Origin: G963668345 sp965226215
GTDB lineage: Bacteria; Acidobacteriota; Terriglobia; Bryobacterales; UBA6623
Assembly: GCA_965226215.1 (NCBI GenBank)
Contig: CBDDCH010000002.1
Coordinates: 1,922,001 to 1,986,000 of the forward strand
Length of the DNA: 64,000 nucleotides
Reading direction: 5' to 3'
Shown here: positions 24,917 through 33,049 of the stretch, one piece after another
Position numbering within the stretch: position 1 is the stretch's first letter
Layout: every line of letters begins with the position of its first letter
Program-made: the position numbers and the translations under genes
The notes under the pieces: model-generated
Database searches by the model: none
The model's input: only the letters and a program-made list of their open reading frames with translations
Told to the model about the DNA's origin: nothing

Positions 24917-26740
24917 TCATTGGATGAGTGGTTGAGCCGCGCGGCCGGCCGTCTGAGCAATTTCGGCTACGCTCGATAGAAGACGGAAGGAGTCCTGCTC
25001 GGCTGCAGCTTTGGTGCAGAAAAACGGTCCGATGGCGAGCACGTCCACTCGAGTCCGCAAGAAACATTCGACGGCTTCCTCCGGCCGGCAGACGATCGGC
25101 TCGTTTTCGTTGAACGAGGTGTTCAGTAGTGCCGGCGTCCCCGTGCGGCGCGCGAACGCCGCGATCAGGTCGTAAAACAGAGGCTGATTTTTGCGCGAGA
25201 CGGTCTGCACGCGGCCCGTATGGTCCACGTGGCTGACGGCGCTTAGCGCGTCCCGCTTTTCGGGGCGAATTCGGTAAACGTGCAGCATGAAGGGCGAAGG
25301 GTGACGGCACTCAAAGTACTCGCCGAGGTGCTCTTCGAGGATGGCGGGAGCAAAGGGCCGGAACCACTCTCGGTGCTTGACGCGGGCGTTCAGAATGTCT
25401 TTCATTTCCTCCCGCCCCGGGTGGGCCAGGATGGAGCGGCAACCCAGTGCTCGCGGCCCCCATTCCATCCTCCCTTGAAACCAAGCGACGACCAATCCCC
25501 GCTCGAGCGCCGCGGCCGTGTGCTCGACCAACCCCTCGCGATCGAGCCGGCTGAAGCGGATGTCGGCAAGCTCCAGCGTTGTCCTGATGGCTTCTTCATT
25601 CCACTCCGGCCCGGTGCCGGCGTCGCCCATCGTCCAGCGGCGGCGCCCCCGTCTCAAGATGCCGTGGTGCACATAGAGCGCGGCACCGAGCGCAGTGCCG
25701 TCGTCGGAGGCGGCCGGTTGGATGTAGGTTCCGCGGAAAGGCGTGCGCTCGAAAATCTTGCCGTTGGCCACGCTGTTGAGCGCACAGCCGCCGGCCAAAA
25801 CGAGTTTTTCGGTGCGAAAGCGGAGGTAGAGCGCTCGCAGGCAGTGAAAGTAGACTTCTTCAAAGCGGTGTTGGAGACTCGCTGCCGCGTTCACGTCACG
25901 TTCGCTGGGGGCGCCCGAGCAGCGGCAGGGAGGTCCGAGCAGTTCCGTCATTCGTGCCGAGTAGAGGCTGGGCAGAGCGACGTTGCCTTTGTCGTCAATT
26001 TGAATCTCTTGCGTCCGGCAGTGATGGGTGAAGTAGCTCAGATCAAGCTCGTAGCGGCCGCCCTCGGTCGCGCGGATCAACTGGGCCATCTCGCGCTGAT
26101 AGACGTTCCGGCCATAGGCTGCCAGCGCCATCACTTTCCCTTCGTCGCCGTAGTGATCGTAGCCGATGAACTGACAGATAGCGGTGCAGAAAACGCCCAG
26201 CGAGTGCGGCAGAAAGACTCGATCGAGGATTTCAATTTGGTTGCCTTCACAACGACAAAACATGGCGCTGACGAAATCCCCCGAGCCGTCGACGGACAAG
26301 CCCGCCGCTTGGTCAAACCCGGAGGGGAGATAGCTGCCGGCGATATGCGCCAGGTGATGCTCGACGAAATGCACCTTCCATGTGAGCGTCGATGGATCGA
26401 TATCGAAACTCCGCGCGATGTAAGCCTCCGCGGCTTTGACGCGGTGAAGGTGCTTCAGCCGATCGGTGGCCGCTCCCACCATGCGGGGCAGGTTCGCCAA
26501 CACGTGCCTGATCTTTTTCCCCCGATGCAGGCGAGGATTTCGGGCGACCGCTAGGTGTTCTACATCGCGGATATCCGCTCCCGCCATGCGCAGGCACTCG
26601 TGGACGGCCTGAGTCGGGAAGCCCCCGTAGTGCTTGCGCCGGTTGAGCCGCTCCTCGGCGATGGCGGCTATCAGCTTGCCCTCCGCGATGAGCGCCGCCG
26701 CCGCATCCGGATGAAAGCAATTGATTCCCAAGATCAGCAT
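24917..26740 (-). CDS. NodU/CmcH-type carbamoyltransferase
   Basis: This 607-residue enzyme of the O-carbamoyltransferase family uses carbamoyl phosphate and ATP to carbamoylate a hydroxyl. The N-terminal ASKHA-like domain opens MLILGINCFHPDAAAALI and has IAEERLNRRKHYGGFP, VEHHLAHIAGSYLPSG and DGSGDFVSAMF. LAGGCALNSVANGKI and the C-terminal domain (MEWGPRALGCRSILAHPG, FRPFAPAILEEH, LNTSFNENEPIVCRPEEA) are all present at normal spacing. Nodulation factors and several antibiotics are modified this way. In this locus the likely acceptor is a sugar of the polysaccharide. All visible active-site blocks are intact. Confidence 0.95.
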   Translation of the reverse strand: MLILGINCFHPDAAAALIAEGKLIAAIAEERLNRRKHYGGFPTQAVHECLRMAGADIRDVEHLAVARNPRLHRGKKIRHVLANLPRMVGAATDRLKHLHRVKAAEAYIARSFDIDPSTLTWKVHFVEHHLAHIAGSYLPSGFDQAAGLSVDGSGDFVSAMFCRCEGNQIEILDRVFLPHSLGVFCTAICQFIGYDHYGDEGKVMALAAYGRNVYQREMAQLIRATEGGRYELDLSYFTHHCRTQEIQIDDKGNVALPSLYSARMTELLGPPCRCSGAPSERDVNAAASLQHRFEEVYFHCLRALYLRFRTEKLVLAGGCALNSVANGKIFERTPFRGTYIQPAASDDGTALGAALYVHHGILRRGRRRWTMGDAGTGPEWNEEAIRTTLELADIRFSRLDREGLVEHTAAALERGLVVAWFQGRMEWGPRALGCRSILAHPGREEMKDILNARVKHREWFRPFAPAILEEHLGEYFECRHPSPFMLHVYRIRPEKRDALSAVSHVDHTGRVQTVSRKNQPLFYDLIAAFARRTGTPALLNTSFNENEPIVCRPEEAVECFLRTRVDVLAIGPFFCTKAAAEQDSFRLLSSVAEIAQTAGRAAQPLIQ

Positions 26741-26860
26741 GGGTCTGGGTTCGTCAGGGTCTTTGGACGTGGCTTAGGTGTGACCTGCGCCAGTTGTTTC
26801 TAGCGCTGATCCCCGTCGTGCCGACGCATGGGTCTGGCTCGAAGATACGTTCAGGGCCCG

Positions 26861-28189
26861 TCAAAAGTTTGCCCGGGGGCAGGCTTGGCCGGCCGAAGCC
26901 TGGATCGGTGCCAAGTGCGATGTATTTGTCGATCCGGCAACTTCCTTCAGCAATTGGCTGAACTGCCGGCAGGCTCGATCAAGGGTGAGGTGTTGCTCAA
27001 AATACTGGCGCCCGTTTGCTCCCATTTGTCGGGCCTCCGTTGGGCGTTCTGCTAGGAGCGTAATGGCCTTGGCAATCGCATCCGGGTCTCCCGGAGGTGT
27101 TCGGACTCCCGCCTGCGCGGCCTGTAGTCGCTGTGAGATGGCTGATCCCTCCGGCGCCGCGCAAACAATGGGCCGGCCGGCCGCCAAGTAGGTGATCATC
27201 TTTGAGGGAACACTGGCGTCTTGGGACTCTTTGGAGAGAGTCAACAGCATGGCATCGGCGGCCGCCTGCACCTCCGCCAACCTATGCCTTGGCTGGAAGG
27301 GCTCGAATCGGATATTCCGCAGCTTCGCTCGGGTGGCGTCCCTGATCATTTTCCTCTTGAGCAGCCCCTCGCCGATGCACAGGATCAGGACATGACTGCG
27401 CGCCTCCAAGCGCTTGGCAACGTCCACTAGAACATCCGCACCGCTGGTGAGACCCATGGTTCCCGCATACATGGCGACGAATACATCAGGCGCGACCCCC
27501 ATCTCGCGTCTCCAACTGTCGCCTCGGGTTTCGCTGGGAAACTCATCCCGATCGACCCAGTTGGGAATGACCGCGATTCGAGCGGGTGCGATCGCGCGGT
27601 TGCGGCATAGCAGATCCCGCATTGTGTCGGATATCGCGATTACCTTCCGGCTCTTCCGGCAAAGCCGGCGGTCCCAGGAACGGAGGAATCTCGACAACAG
27701 GCCGCGAGTTTGGAGAAGCCCCGCGCTTTCCGCTGCCTCGGGGTAGACATCCTGGACGTAGTAGACAACCGGGACGCGCCACCACCTGCCGAGCCAGGTT
27801 CCGATTTGAACGGCGATGAGAGGCCAGGTTTCGAGAACCAATACGTCCGGTCGGCCCAAGCGCCAGGCATTGAGGACGGAAGAGATCCCGAAGGTAAAGT
27901 TTTCCATCACCCGGTTCCACAAGCGCCGTTTCGCGCCGATCAACCAGGTCGCGCAGCGGACGACAGAAAGGCTCCCCTGCGTCTCAATTGACCGTGATCG
28001 TCGCCAGTAGCCGGCGTAGACCGCACCCGCGGGTCGGTTGGGAAAGGACGTTACGACGGCGATTTTATGGCCTTCGGAAGCAAGGCGGCACGCGAGCTCG
28101 GAAGCCATGACTCCGCTCGGGTCTGGCTCGGGCGGAAAGACGGGACAGACGAAGGTGATTTTCAAGGTGCTAACCCCAACACCGTGCAC
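26861..28189 (-). CDS. GT4 family glycosyltransferase (WcaI/WbuB-like)
   Basis: This is a 442-residue GT-B enzyme. The N-terminal domain reads LKITFVCPVFPPEPDPSGVM, with a donor-side loop AVVTSFPNRPAG. The C-terminal half has FVAMYAGTMGLTSGADVLVD and the WcaI-like VPSKMITYLAAGRPIVCAAP in place of the classic EX7E helix. This subfamily often adds fucose, N-acetylfucosamine or related sugars in capsule loci, though that cannot be fixed here. A GTG six codons in (VSTLKITF) is an alternative start. It follows the Wzc-like kinase on the same strand after a 180-base gap containing a perfect palindrome. Confidence 0.9.
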   Translation of the reverse strand: MHGVGVSTLKITFVCPVFPPEPDPSGVMASELACRLASEGHKIAVVTSFPNRPAGAVYAGYWRRSRSIETQGSLSVVRCATWLIGAKRRLWNRVMENFTFGISSVLNAWRLGRPDVLVLETWPLIAVQIGTWLGRWWRVPVVYYVQDVYPEAAESAGLLQTRGLLSRFLRSWDRRLCRKSRKVIAISDTMRDLLCRNRAIAPARIAVIPNWVDRDEFPSETRGDSWRREMGVAPDVFVAMYAGTMGLTSGADVLVDVAKRLEARSHVLILCIGEGLLKRKMIRDATRAKLRNIRFEPFQPRHRLAEVQAAADAMLLTLSKESQDASVPSKMITYLAAGRPIVCAAPEGSAISQRLQAAQAGVRTPPGDPDAIAKAITLLAERPTEARQMGANGRQYFEQHLTLDRACRQFSQLLKEVAGSTNTSHLAPIQASAGQACPRANF

Positions 28190-28281
28190 TTAGCGGCCAC
28201 GGATGCTCGAATTGCTCCCTGGGATTCCGAGCTGGACACAAAGGTTGTAGGGACACGGAAGGTGGCAACAGGCGGTCCCCA

Positions 28282-28301
28282 GGGCGCGACATGTCGCGCC
28301 C
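28282..28301. repeat. perfect 20-base palindrome
   Basis: GGGCGCGACATGTCGCGCCC is its own reverse complement. It sits in the gap between the kinase and GT4 genes. Without a following T-run it is not a standard terminator. It belongs with the other short GC-rich palindromes of the window (54.7 and 59.6 kb share its GGGCGCGA arm). Confidence 0.8.
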
Positions 28302-28369
28302 GTACATGACAAACAGTGCCATGCGGGGAAAGATTCGTTGGTTCCATCACAGCTTAAGCGGTATTAGGG

Positions 28370-30688
28370 CTAGCCCTGCACGCGGTCGTAAAACTCTCGG
28401 TAATGGATGTTGTAATAGCGGGAGTTTGTGGCCCGCGGCTCCCAGTTGTTGAGGACGGTACCTAGCACAGCCGTCCCGTCTTGATCGAAACGCTCTTGAG
28501 CCGATCGGACGGCCTCCCGGAGCGTCTTGCCGGCCCGGACGACGAGAATCACGCCGTCGGCCAAACGGCCCAGTAGGCGAGCATCGGAGATCTGCAGTAC
28601 GGGGGGCGTGTCCACCAGAACCGCGTCGTAGCAAACACGCAAGCGGTCAAACAATTCGGAAGCCCGCCGGGACGATAACAAGCAAGGAACATTGGAACTC
28701 CGGGGACCGCTCGGAAGCAAGTCTAAGCCCGGGATGGCAGTTCTACATGCCAAGCGATCACAATCAAGCTCCGAGATCTCTTCCCCGTGGTGGAGCACAA
28801 CGCTGAGGCCCCAATGGTTTTCTACCTGGAAGACCTCGTGCAATCTCGGTTGGCGCATGTCCGCGTCAACCAGCAGTACTCTTCGCCCACGGCCGGCCAA
28901 GGCAACCCCGAGATTGGCGACCATTGTCGTTTTTCCTTCCATCGGACTCGCACTTGTCACCACCACTACGCGGGCTGGGTCCCCGTCCTGGTTCGTCAGC
29001 AAGAGTGACGTAGCGATGGCCTGGAACGATTCGGCCAAAAGGGAATGCTGACGTTGCCAGGTGATGAGTTCAAGGCGGTTCCCCGACCGGTCTGGCGGGC
29101 CGCCGCGACGGCTGTTTCCCATGGCGGGCCTTCGCCTTCGGCCTAATTTCAACTTCACGCGGAAGCCCTTTGCCGACCTCCTTTGCCCAGGGTCGGCACG
29201 CCGGGCCGGAACCGAGCCCAGCTCCGGCACCCGTAACCACGAGGGAGTCTCACCCGGCGCCCTCAGCGTCGAGTCGGCACGTTCTCGGACGGTGACAAAC
29301 AGGGCACCGACAAGGAAACCAGCCAGCAGGCCAAACAGTGAATTCGTCTTCAGATCGGGCTTATACGGTTTTGGCGGAGGCTCGGCCGGGTCAATGACTC
29401 GAACGGTGGTGGCGCTCATAGCCGAAGCGATCCCGGCTTCGTTCATCTTCCGCAGCATGGATTCGTAGAGCTGTCGCTTGCTGTCGACTTCCCGCTTGAG
29501 GATCTGGTAGTGAATCGCCTTCGCCGCTTGATCCGAAACCAAATCGGCCTGGTTGGCGTAGGCGATGGCGAGCAGCTTTTCGCGACGTTTCGCTGATTCG
29601 TGTTCGTTGCGAATTAGATCTATCACGTTCCTTCGCTCAGCCTCCAATGTCACGGTCAGCTCGTCAATCTGTGCTTGGACGCGTTTGACCCGGTAGTAGG
29701 TCGGTTTGAATAATGTGCTCAGTTCGGCGCGCTCTTGGCGCAGACCGGCCAGTTTGACCTGGTACTTGCGGAGGGGCGCCTGGTCGAGCACGTCCGGGAG
29801 CGATTCCGGAAGGCTGGAGATCCCGATTTCGTATTGCGATTGCTTCTGCACCCGGCTCACTTGCGCTTCCGAAAGCGCTTGTTGCAGTTGCCGCAGCTTC
29901 TCTTTCGCTAGGCTTTCCTTCTCGGCCGCGAAAATCAGGCCACTGGCACTCGCGTAACGTTGTAGTTCGTCCTCCGACTTCTCTAACTTGATCTTCAAGT
30001 CATCGAGTTGCCGAGTCAGCCATTCGCTAGTGTGCTGGGAGGTCTCCCAGCGGCTTTCAAGGTTTTGCTGCGTGAACTCTTCCGCCAAAGTGTTCACAAA
30101 GAGGGCCGCCAAGTTTGGGTCGGGCGAGTCGTAGAAGACTTCGATGACCCGGTCTTGAAACGACGTCCGAACTCGCAGATTCGCCTGTGCCGAGTTGCGG
30201 AGCCGAATGTCCCTGGGAAGTTGTTGGCTCGCCGGCAAGCCGAATGCTCTGCGCCAGGACGCCAGCCAGCCTTTTGAGTAATCGGTCGGTGGACCTTCTG
30301 CCAGGCGCAACCTGTCAGCGACTCGGTCGAGCAGCGATTTCGACCGTAGAATTTGTATTTGCGTTCGAATGTAGGACTCCCCGGAATAATTGCCTGTCGA
30401 AGTAGGATCCACGTCCTTCATGTCGAGGAAATTGTCGTTGATCCCTTGGATCTCGAGCAACGTGCTTGCCTGGTAGATCGGTGTCTGGGGAAGCGTCAGC
30501 AGAAGCGCGGTCAGCCCACCCAGAACAGTAATCAGAATGAGTGTTCCTTTACGCCGGCACAGGGTTCGGTAGTACTCAAGGATCCCGCGGATCGAAGAGT
30601 CATCTTCGACTGTCGGATACAAGCGCTCAGGACTGCGCATGCCTGAGCCCGGGCCGGAGTTTGTTTCGGGGAGCTGGGTCGCTTTCAC
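28370..30688 (-). CDS. wzc: Wzc-like polysaccharide copolymerase and BY-kinase
   Basis: This is a 772-residue inner-membrane tyrosine autokinase that controls chain length and export. The Wzz domain spans residues about 30-470, with a first membrane helix at about 49-66, a long coiled coil at about 200-420, a PPPKPYKPD motif and a second helix at about 451-467. The cytoplasmic kinase has Walker A SPMEGKTT (about 581-588), Walker A' LLVDADMRQP (605-614) and Walker B VLVDTPP (690-696). The C-terminus carries a short tyrosine cluster (Y758, Y759, Y763, Y767) for autophosphorylation. All motifs are intact. It follows the broken Wza-like gene in the same operon and is expected to dock with that exporter. 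Confidence 0.95.
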   Translation of the reverse strand: MKATQLPETNSGPGSGMRSPERLYPTVEDDSSIRGILEYYRTLCRRKGTLILITVLGGLTALLLTLPQTPIYQASTLLEIQGINDNFLDMKDVDPTSTGNYSGESYIRTQIQILRSKSLLDRVADRLRLAEGPPTDYSKGWLASWRRAFGLPASQQLPRDIRLRNSAQANLRVRTSFQDRVIEVFYDSPDPNLAALFVNTLAEEFTQQNLESRWETSQHTSEWLTRQLDDLKIKLEKSEDELQRYASASGLIFAAEKESLAKEKLRQLQQALSEAQVSRVQKQSQYEIGISSLPESLPDVLDQAPLRKYQVKLAGLRQERAELSTLFKPTYYRVKRVQAQIDELTVTLEAERRNVIDLIRNEHESAKRREKLLAIAYANQADLVSDQAAKAIHYQILKREVDSKRQLYESMLRKMNEAGIASAMSATTVRVIDPAEPPPKPYKPDLKTNSLFGLLAGFLVGALFVTVRERADSTLRAPGETPSWLRVPELGSVPARRADPGQRRSAKGFRVKLKLGRRRRPAMGNSRRGGPPDRSGNRLELITWQRQHSLLAESFQAIATSLLLTNQDGDPARVVVVTSASPMEGKTTMVANLGVALAGRGRRVLLVDADMRQPRLHEVFQVENHWGLSVVLHHGEEISELDCDRLACRTAIPGLDLLPSGPRSSNVPCLLSSRRASELFDRLRVCYDAVLVDTPPVLQISDARLLGRLADGVILVVRAGKTLREAVRSAQERFDQDGTAVLGTVLNNWEPRATNSRYYNIHYREFYDRVQG

Positions 30689-30739
30689 GTTTTTTTGTTG
30701 TCTAAATGCTTCTCAGAATCGGTCATGAGACCAGCACCG

Positions 30740-31303
30740 TCAGCGGCGGTATATGGCGATGCCGGTCCCAATTCGAACGGCGGCGTCGAGGGTTCTCAGT
30801 CCCACACTTTTACGGGTGCTGTTGGGAACGAACAAGATGTCGTAGGGCTTGAGGGAGACGTCGGGGCCCTTGCCGGCAAGAACTTCTTTTAGATTCACAA
30901 GGGTTTCAGAACGCTGGGACGCGTTCGGTCCCGCCCTCAAGATCTTGGCCTTCCGTGGTGCCGCTGTGCGCGCCAGACCTTCTGCCAGAGAAAGCGCCTC
31001 CAGCACCGATAGAGTCTCGCGGTCATGAAGCACGAAACCGCCGGGCCTGCGCACCTGACCGACCACGTAGATGAGTTCGGCCCTAGGCACCGTAATTACA
31101 TCGTGAGAGCGGACCTCGATGTTTTGCATCGGGTCGCGCGCCTTCATCAGACTGCCCAGCTCAACTTCCGCTACGCTGAATTGCCGGCTGGGGTCATCAT
31201 GGGCGCCCGCAAGCGGAATGCGTCCCCTTTCGAGTCGCCGCGTGATCGTCACACGGTGGCCTGCGTCCGACCGGACTCCCCCCGCCAACGAGAGCATCTC
31301 CAC
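30740..31303 (-). CDS. Wza-like polysaccharide export protein, C-terminal part after an in-frame TAG
   Basis: This 187-codon frame holds SLBB-type domains of an outer-membrane export protein: VEMLSLAGGVRSDAG, VRSHDVITVPRAELIYVVGQ, GGFVLHDRETLSVLEALSLAEG and KPYDILFVPNSTRKSVG. It begins at a GTG, but the frame continues upstream through seven sense codons to a TAG at 31325-31327 and then into the N-terminal part. The two parts are one gene in one frame (30740-31786). Export would need read-through, reversion or a second copy elsewhere. It lies just upstream of the Wzc-like kinase. Confidence 0.82.
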   Translation of the reverse strand: MEMLSLAGGVRSDAGHRVTITRRLERGRIPLAGAHDDPSRQFSVAEVELGSLMKARDPMQNIEVRSHDVITVPRAELIYVVGQVRRPGGFVLHDRETLSVLEALSLAEGLARTAAPRKAKILRAGPNASQRSETLVNLKEVLAGKGPDVSLKPYDILFVPNSTRKSVGLRTLDAAVRIGTGIAIYRR

Positions 31304-31324
31304 CAGCGTCTTGGTTCCTACCGC

Positions 31325-31786
31325 CTAGTGAACTCCCGGCCGGTTCACCGCTCCGATCACCGAAACCGGCTGACTGCCGACCTTCCACACGCTCACGATC
31401 ACCTGAGGTGCTTGCATGTAGTTTCCGAGGCGCTTGGTGAGTTCCGCTTGCAGGCGATCCACCGTCATGCCCGCTGCTCGGACCCTGCCCACCAGCAGAA
31501 GATGGATATCCCCTTCGGCGTTGATGCGAACGCGTTTGTCGGACAAGTCTTCGAGACCGAGGACCGAGATTGCGAGCTCGTCGTTTGGCCCGAGGACGTA
31601 GCTCGACTTGCTCGCATCGTGAGCCGTAGTCGGCTCCAACTGCTGGGAAGCGCTCGGCCTGTGCGAATCGAGACCTTGGGAAAGCCTCTGTTGCGCCAGA
31701 CAAGTGAACGGCGAAAGACAGGCCACCGCTACCGTAAGCAGCACCGTACAAAGGCCGGCTGTCAACTGCCGCAGGACCTCATTCAT
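31325..31786 (-). CDS. Wza-like polysaccharide export protein, N-terminal part ending at an in-frame TAG
   Basis: From the ATG at 31784-31786 the product has a signal peptide (NEVLRQLTAGLCTVLLTVAV, then SPFTCLAQQ). The Poly_export domain follows: YVLGPNDELAISVLGLEDLS, GDIHLLLVGRVRAAGMTVD and VIVSVWKVGSQPVSVIGAVN. It stops at GAVNRPGVH then TAG; family members usually continue here into the first SLBB domain, and the codon is a plausible mutated CAG. The longer frame to 31906 adds 40 residues without signal-peptide character. The truncated product alone could not form the outer-membrane channel. Confidence 0.82.
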   Translation of the reverse strand: MNEVLRQLTAGLCTVLLTVAVACLSPFTCLAQQRLSQGLDSHRPSASQQLEPTTAHDASKSSYVLGPNDELAISVLGLEDLSDKRVRINAEGDIHLLLVGRVRAAGMTVDRLQAELTKRLGNYMQAPQVIVSVWKVGSQPVSVIGAVNRPGVH

Positions 31787-31978
31787 GAGGTGTGGCTTGT
31801 CCGGGTCGGTCAACATGAAGGCGTCCTCATTGTTCTCACAGAGTGGGTAGAGCACTAGGCTTTGTGTCCCCATTCGGCCGGCAGGAGTTCCCTCAATGGT
31901 TCTCAACCACGCGGCTGAGTCTTTAGATCCGAGCCCCCAGGTCCTCGAAAGCTCCGACTCTCGTCATCGCGAGGCCGG

Positions 31979-32584
31979 CTAGACCTCGGGGGTTCCAGAC
32001 GCGAGGCGGCGGCGGGAAGACCTTTCGGTCCGACCCAGTGACACGGAAGCGGCTCCTGGCGGGTGGCCCTGGAGCGGGCCAACGGCCCGGGCCCAGCGAC
32101 GGTCAATCTCAACCCCTACCGAACGTTGCAGCAGGCTTACTGAGACCACCAACCTGTGATCGCCTCTGGAATCGAGATAGATTCCTTCAAGTCCACACAG
32201 AGGGCCGGCGACGATCTGAACTCGTTGGCCGGCGCGCAGGAAACGCCAGGGCTGCGCGTACAAGCCGGAGCGGACAACGGCCTGAAGCGCCGCCACCTCG
32301 CGATCGTCGATTGGCGCGGTGGTCCTACCCACGCCCACCACGTAAACTACACCCGGCGTGGTGAGAATGGGAAGCCGCGAACCTGCTTGAAAGCGACAGA
32401 ATACATAGCCGGGGAAGAGGGGAAGTTCAATTTCTTTGACACGATCCGACCACGACCGCCTGCTCCTGTACAGCGGCAAGAACGCTTCGTATCCCTTGTA
32501 GCGAAATGCTTCGGCGATCCGCCTTTCGCGCTGAGGCCTTACTCGTACCGCGAACCAGCGGCTGGCCGAACCATCCGGAACCAT
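31979..32584 (-). CDS. NusG/RfaH-like transcription antiterminator heading the polysaccharide operon
   Basis: This 201-residue NusG paralogue has the N-terminal NGN domain (WFAVRVRPQRERRIAEAF, GYEAFLPLYRSRRSW, LPLFPGYVFCRF, TTPGVVYVVG). A C-terminal KOW domain (RAGQRVQIVAGPLCGLEGI) is also present. Specialised NusG paralogues (RfaH, LoaP, UpxY types) are placed first in long polysaccharide operons and let RNA polymerase read through them. Its position here is exactly that: first minus-strand gene after an AT-rich promoter region, followed by export and assembly genes. It differs from housekeeping NusG in lacking neighbouring secE or ribosomal protein genes. Confidence 0.92.
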   Translation of the reverse strand: MVPDGSASRWFAVRVRPQRERRIAEAFRYKGYEAFLPLYRSRRSWSDRVKEIELPLFPGYVFCRFQAGSRLPILTTPGVVYVVGVGRTTAPIDDREVAALQAVVRSGLYAQPWRFLRAGQRVQIVAGPLCGLEGIYLDSRGDHRLVVSVSLLQRSVGVEIDRRWARAVGPLQGHPPGAASVSLGRTERSSRRRLASGTPEV

Positions 32585-32732
32585 GGAGAGCGACTGCGTT
32601 CAAAGGTCGGGTAGGAGTTGCGGATCTGCACAGCCATTGTTCGCCGACTGAGCTAGTGGGCAGTTGGGCTACCGCCCCATGAGTCACACAGACTGAAGAA
32701 CCCCCGATACAGCAACACTACCGGAAGACGTC
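32585..32732. other. leader region between promoter and antiterminator gene
   Basis: About 140 bases would form the 5' leader of the operon mRNA. I see no strong terminator or ops-like element. A stretch at about 32610-32680 superficially resembles a tRNA D-arm on the minus strand but does not fold as a tRNA. Confidence 0.4.
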
Positions 32733-32762
32733 AAAGTACCACGCCTGTTAAGTGAATGTCAA
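32733..32762 (-). promoter_or_regulatory. candidate sigma-70 promoter of the polysaccharide operon
   Basis: On the minus strand a perfect -35 hexamer TTGACA (32757-32762) is followed after 18 bases by TACTTT (32733-32738), a weak -10 box with three of six consensus positions. Directly upstream is a very AT-rich tract that could act as an UP element. It points at the NusG-like gene about 150 bases downstream. Confidence 0.55.
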
Positions 32763-32850
32763 CGAACTTTATAGCATTATATAGTAAAATTAGAATAAGA
32801 AAATAATAATTATAAATAATTAAAAAACAATTATGGTTAATTTAGTTTTA
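32762..32850. promoter_or_regulatory. AT-rich island upstream of the operon promoter
   Basis: About 90 bases are almost pure A/T in a strongly GC-rich region, with many short A- and T-runs. It has no coding frame. It lies immediately upstream of the candidate -35 box and is a likely binding region for a nucleoid protein or an UP element. Confidence 0.6.
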
Positions 32851-33049
32851 TGTTCGCGCCCCTGGCCCGGCGCTCGCCGGTCCGCCCCAGCGAGGGTAGC
32901 CTCGACAGGCGAGATAGATTGGTACAACCTGCAGCCGGCCTTGACCTTTCTGAGGGCGGTCGGCGACGAACGTCGAACCAGACAGGAAGTCTGGCCGGAA
33001 CACGACAAAGGACCCCGGGGGCGTGTCGCTAGTCGGTAAACGATAACAG

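Noticed and set aside
25280..26554. A 424-codon plus-strand open frame
   Set aside because: It lies opposite the complete, motif-rich carbamoyltransferase and has no recognisable domain; it is an antisense shadow.
32605..32685. Minus-strand sequence with CTAGCTCAGTCGG like a tRNA D-arm
   Set aside because: The D-stem does not close, no matching T-arm with a paired stem follows, and no cloverleaf can be drawn. At best a fossil or chance resemblance.
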